Assembly (NCBI GenBank): GCA_964496245.1
Contig: CAZBZG010000266.1
Coordinates: 1-6,525, forward strand
Reading direction: 5' to 3'
Length of the DNA: 6,525 nt
Source of the DNA: CAZBZG01 sp964496245
GTDB taxonomy: Bacteria > Planctomycetota > SZUA-567
This document shows, piece by piece, positions 5,395-6,525 of this stretch. A program made the translations under genes and the position numbers. The notes beneath the pieces are model-generated. The model saw only the letters and a program-made list of their open reading frames with translations, did no database searches and had not been told where the DNA came from. Numbering within the stretch: the stretch's first letter is position 1; each line of letters opens with the position of its first letter.

Positions 5395-6393
5395 TCACTC
5401 CATACCTTCCCCGTCCGGGTATTGCGGCGGGCTGTCACCGATGCGCTTGGTGATCTTGGGGTACTTTCCCTTGCCGGCCTTGTCGGCGATCTCGATCACG
5501 TTGATCTGGTGCCACCAGTCATCGCCGAAGTCGAACCAGTAAGCGAAGGCGTCGTCCTTCTTGAGGCCGAGCGTGCCGATGGGCTCGTCTACGGTTCCGG
5601 CAGGATTCGAATCGCCGAAGGGGCTCTCCAGTTCCATGGGCAGCACATACTTTCTGGCGTTGGGATCCATCGGCCCCTTGCCGCCGATCTGGAACTCGTA
5701 CATGTGCGGGTCGTCCCGGTCAAAGGCATCGAAGATGGCATCATGCAGGTCTTCGAGCGTCTGGTCGCCCCGGATCTCGATGGTGCGGCCGATGGATGTG
5801 TTCTCCTTGCCGAAACGCCTAATGATGGGGCCGTCAATGATGGAAACGTCCAGCGTGAAGAGGCGGTCGTCCTTCACGACTTTCGCGGGCCTCTTCTGTT
5901 TCTTTGCGGCCATTCCGGCTCCATCCCGTTGCTCAAGCCACTCTTTCACCTCGGGGCACTCCGTGCAGTCGCCGAGGAACTCGCAGTCCTCATCCTTCCC
6001 GCAGGCCTCGCAGACGGCCCAGTGGCCGCAGTTGACCTTCGGGTCGGCCACGGGCTGCAGGCACTCGGTGCACCACATATGGCCGCAACCGAAGCACCGG
6101 GCCACGGTGGGATCCTCGATGCGGGCCACCTCCTCGAAGGTGCCGACCTCCGCGCAGTCGCATGCGGGGCACGTGCCGACGAAGATGGCGTTGGCGAAGT
6201 CCTCGGCCGTGTCGAAGCCTTCCGCCATCGCGCGGAGCGCCTCCAGGCCACCGGGCAATGCCTGCTCCAGTGCCTTTGCCGCCGCGTGCATGTCCTCTGC
6301 GGTCAGATCGGCCATGTCCGACAGGTCGGCCTCGCAGTGGAGGCACCGCTTCGCCCCCTTGGGAACGGGCTTGGCGCAATTGAAACATTGCAT
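5395..6393 (-). CDS. Cysteine-rich zinc-ribbon protein fused to a plasmid pRiA4b ORF-3-like domain
   Basis: 332 residues. The N-terminal half holds 17 cysteines within residues 1-146, mostly paired as CxxC: CFNC (3-6), CLHC (17-20), CPAC (75-78), CFGC (100-103), CTEC (108-111), CEAC (128-131) and CTEC (143-146), the pattern of zinc ribbons or a RING-like module (His105 and His124 may also bind metal). A basic linker (AAKKQKRPAKVVK, 162-174) leads to a C-terminal domain, about 177-325: LFTLDVSIIDGPIIRRF, TLEDLHDAIFDAFDRDD, HMYEFQIGG and WFDFGDDWWHQI. These are hallmarks of the pRiA4b ORF-3-like family (PF07929), whose biochemical role is unknown despite frequent 'TnpR' labels; there is no recombinase here. 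I chose ATG 6393, giving MQCFNC, because GAGG lies nine bases upstream at 6406-6403; an earlier in-frame start at 6492 would add 33 low-complexity residues and run through a hairpin. The protein is acidic and lacks a signal peptide, so probably cytoplasmic. It appears to be a single-gene unit. Confidence 0.85.
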   Translation of the reverse strand: MQCFNCAKPVPKGAKRCLHCEADLSDMADLTAEDMHAAAKALEQALPGGLEALRAMAEGFDTAEDFANAIFVGTCPACDCAEVGTFEEVARIEDPTVARCFGCGHMWCTECLQPVADPKVNCGHWAVCEACGKDEDCEFLGDCTECPEVKEWLEQRDGAGMAAKKQKRPAKVVKDDRLFTLDVSIIDGPIIRRFGKENTSIGRTIEIRGDQTLEDLHDAIFDAFDRDDPHMYEFQIGGKGPMDPNARKYVLPMELESPFGDSNPAGTVDEPIGTLGLKKDDAFAYWFDFGDDWWHQINVIEIADKAGKGKYPKITKRIGDSPPQYPDGEGME

Positions 6394-6474
6394 GTGTACA
6401 GGCCTCAAATCGTTGGACAGTCCGGAAGCCCCGGTGCCTCCGCCGTCCGTTGAAACGACACGTTGCGTTGCCGA

Positions 6475-6493
6475 TGTGGGGCTCTGCCCCACA
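6475..6493. repeat. Perfect 8-bp hairpin upstream of the zinc-ribbon gene
   Basis: TGTGGGGC (6475-6482) and GCCCCACA (6486-6493) pair perfectly around a TCT loop. On the plus strand ACCCCGAGGTTTT follows, with only a short T-run. The GGGGCTCTGCCCC core followed by CACCCCG resembles dispersed GC-rich palindromes found between genes in many bacteria. It may be a repeat copy, a terminator of a gene beyond the window edge, or an operator. A smaller palindrome GCATG-A-CATGC lies at 6510-6520. Confidence 0.5.
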
Positions 6494-6525
6494 CCCCGAG
6501 GTTTTCAAGGCATGACATGCTCCGG

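Noticed and set aside
5395..6393. Transposon resolvase (TnpR) label for the pRiA4b-type protein
   Set aside because: No resolvase or recombinase motifs and no inverted repeats or transposase nearby; the label is a legacy name of the domain family.
5422..6453. 343-codon open frame on the plus strand
   Set aside because: Antisense to the zinc-ribbon/pRiA4b gene, which has clear CxxC pairs, a conserved domain and a ribosome site.

Overview
This is a GC-rich bacterial window with five clear protein-coding genes, one recognisable gene remnant and two gene-poor stretches. The taxon cannot be fixed from the sequence. The mix of an iron-sulfur aldo/keto reductase, a lipobox lipoprotein, a leftover four-cysteine tail from a sensor protein and a pRiA4b-ORF3-type protein would suit a large Gram-negative environmental genome, for example PVC group or Deltaproteobacteria-like. 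That placement is inference only.

Layout, left to right. (1) 1-858 (+): the 3' part of an aldo/keto reductase with a C-terminal two-cluster 4Fe-4S module; its start lies outside the window. A GC-rich hairpin follows its stop codon directly. (2) 904-1092 (-): the C-terminal tail of a sensor or response-regulator protein, with no upstream gene body. It is a decayed leftover and converges on the reductase. (3) About 1132-1820: gene-poor DNA, with faint degenerate protein-like stretches near 1290-1620 that may be old gene debris. (4) 1821-1880: a short leader with three inverted repeats, two of them interleaved. (5) 1881-3164 (+): a complete RhlE-type DEAD-box RNA helicase. (6) 3186-4439 (-): a lipoprotein with an alpha/beta-hydrolase-like core and a HEAT-like C-terminus. 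(7) 4417-4986 (-): a macrodomain protein whose gene overlaps the start of the lipoprotein gene, so the two look like a translationally coupled operon. A plausible sigma-70-type promoter lies at 5060-5088. (8) 4987-5394: upstream non-coding DNA with a strong long-stem structure. (9) 5395-6393 (-): a cysteine-rich zinc-ribbon protein fused to a pRiA4b ORF-3-like domain. (10) 6394-6525: its upstream region, with a perfect 8-bp hairpin.

How the genes relate. Only the macrodomain/lipoprotein pair shows real evidence of joint expression. The helicase converges on this pair with 21 bases between stop codons. The reductase, the helicase and the zinc-ribbon protein look like independent units. I see no CRISPR, tRNA, rRNA, transposase or obvious defence island. 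The most notable points are the macrodomain with two of three YmdB-type catalytic positions changed, its coupling to an unusual lipoprotein hydrolase, the structured leader before the helicase, the sensor-tail remnant and the zinc-ribbon/pRiA4b fusion.
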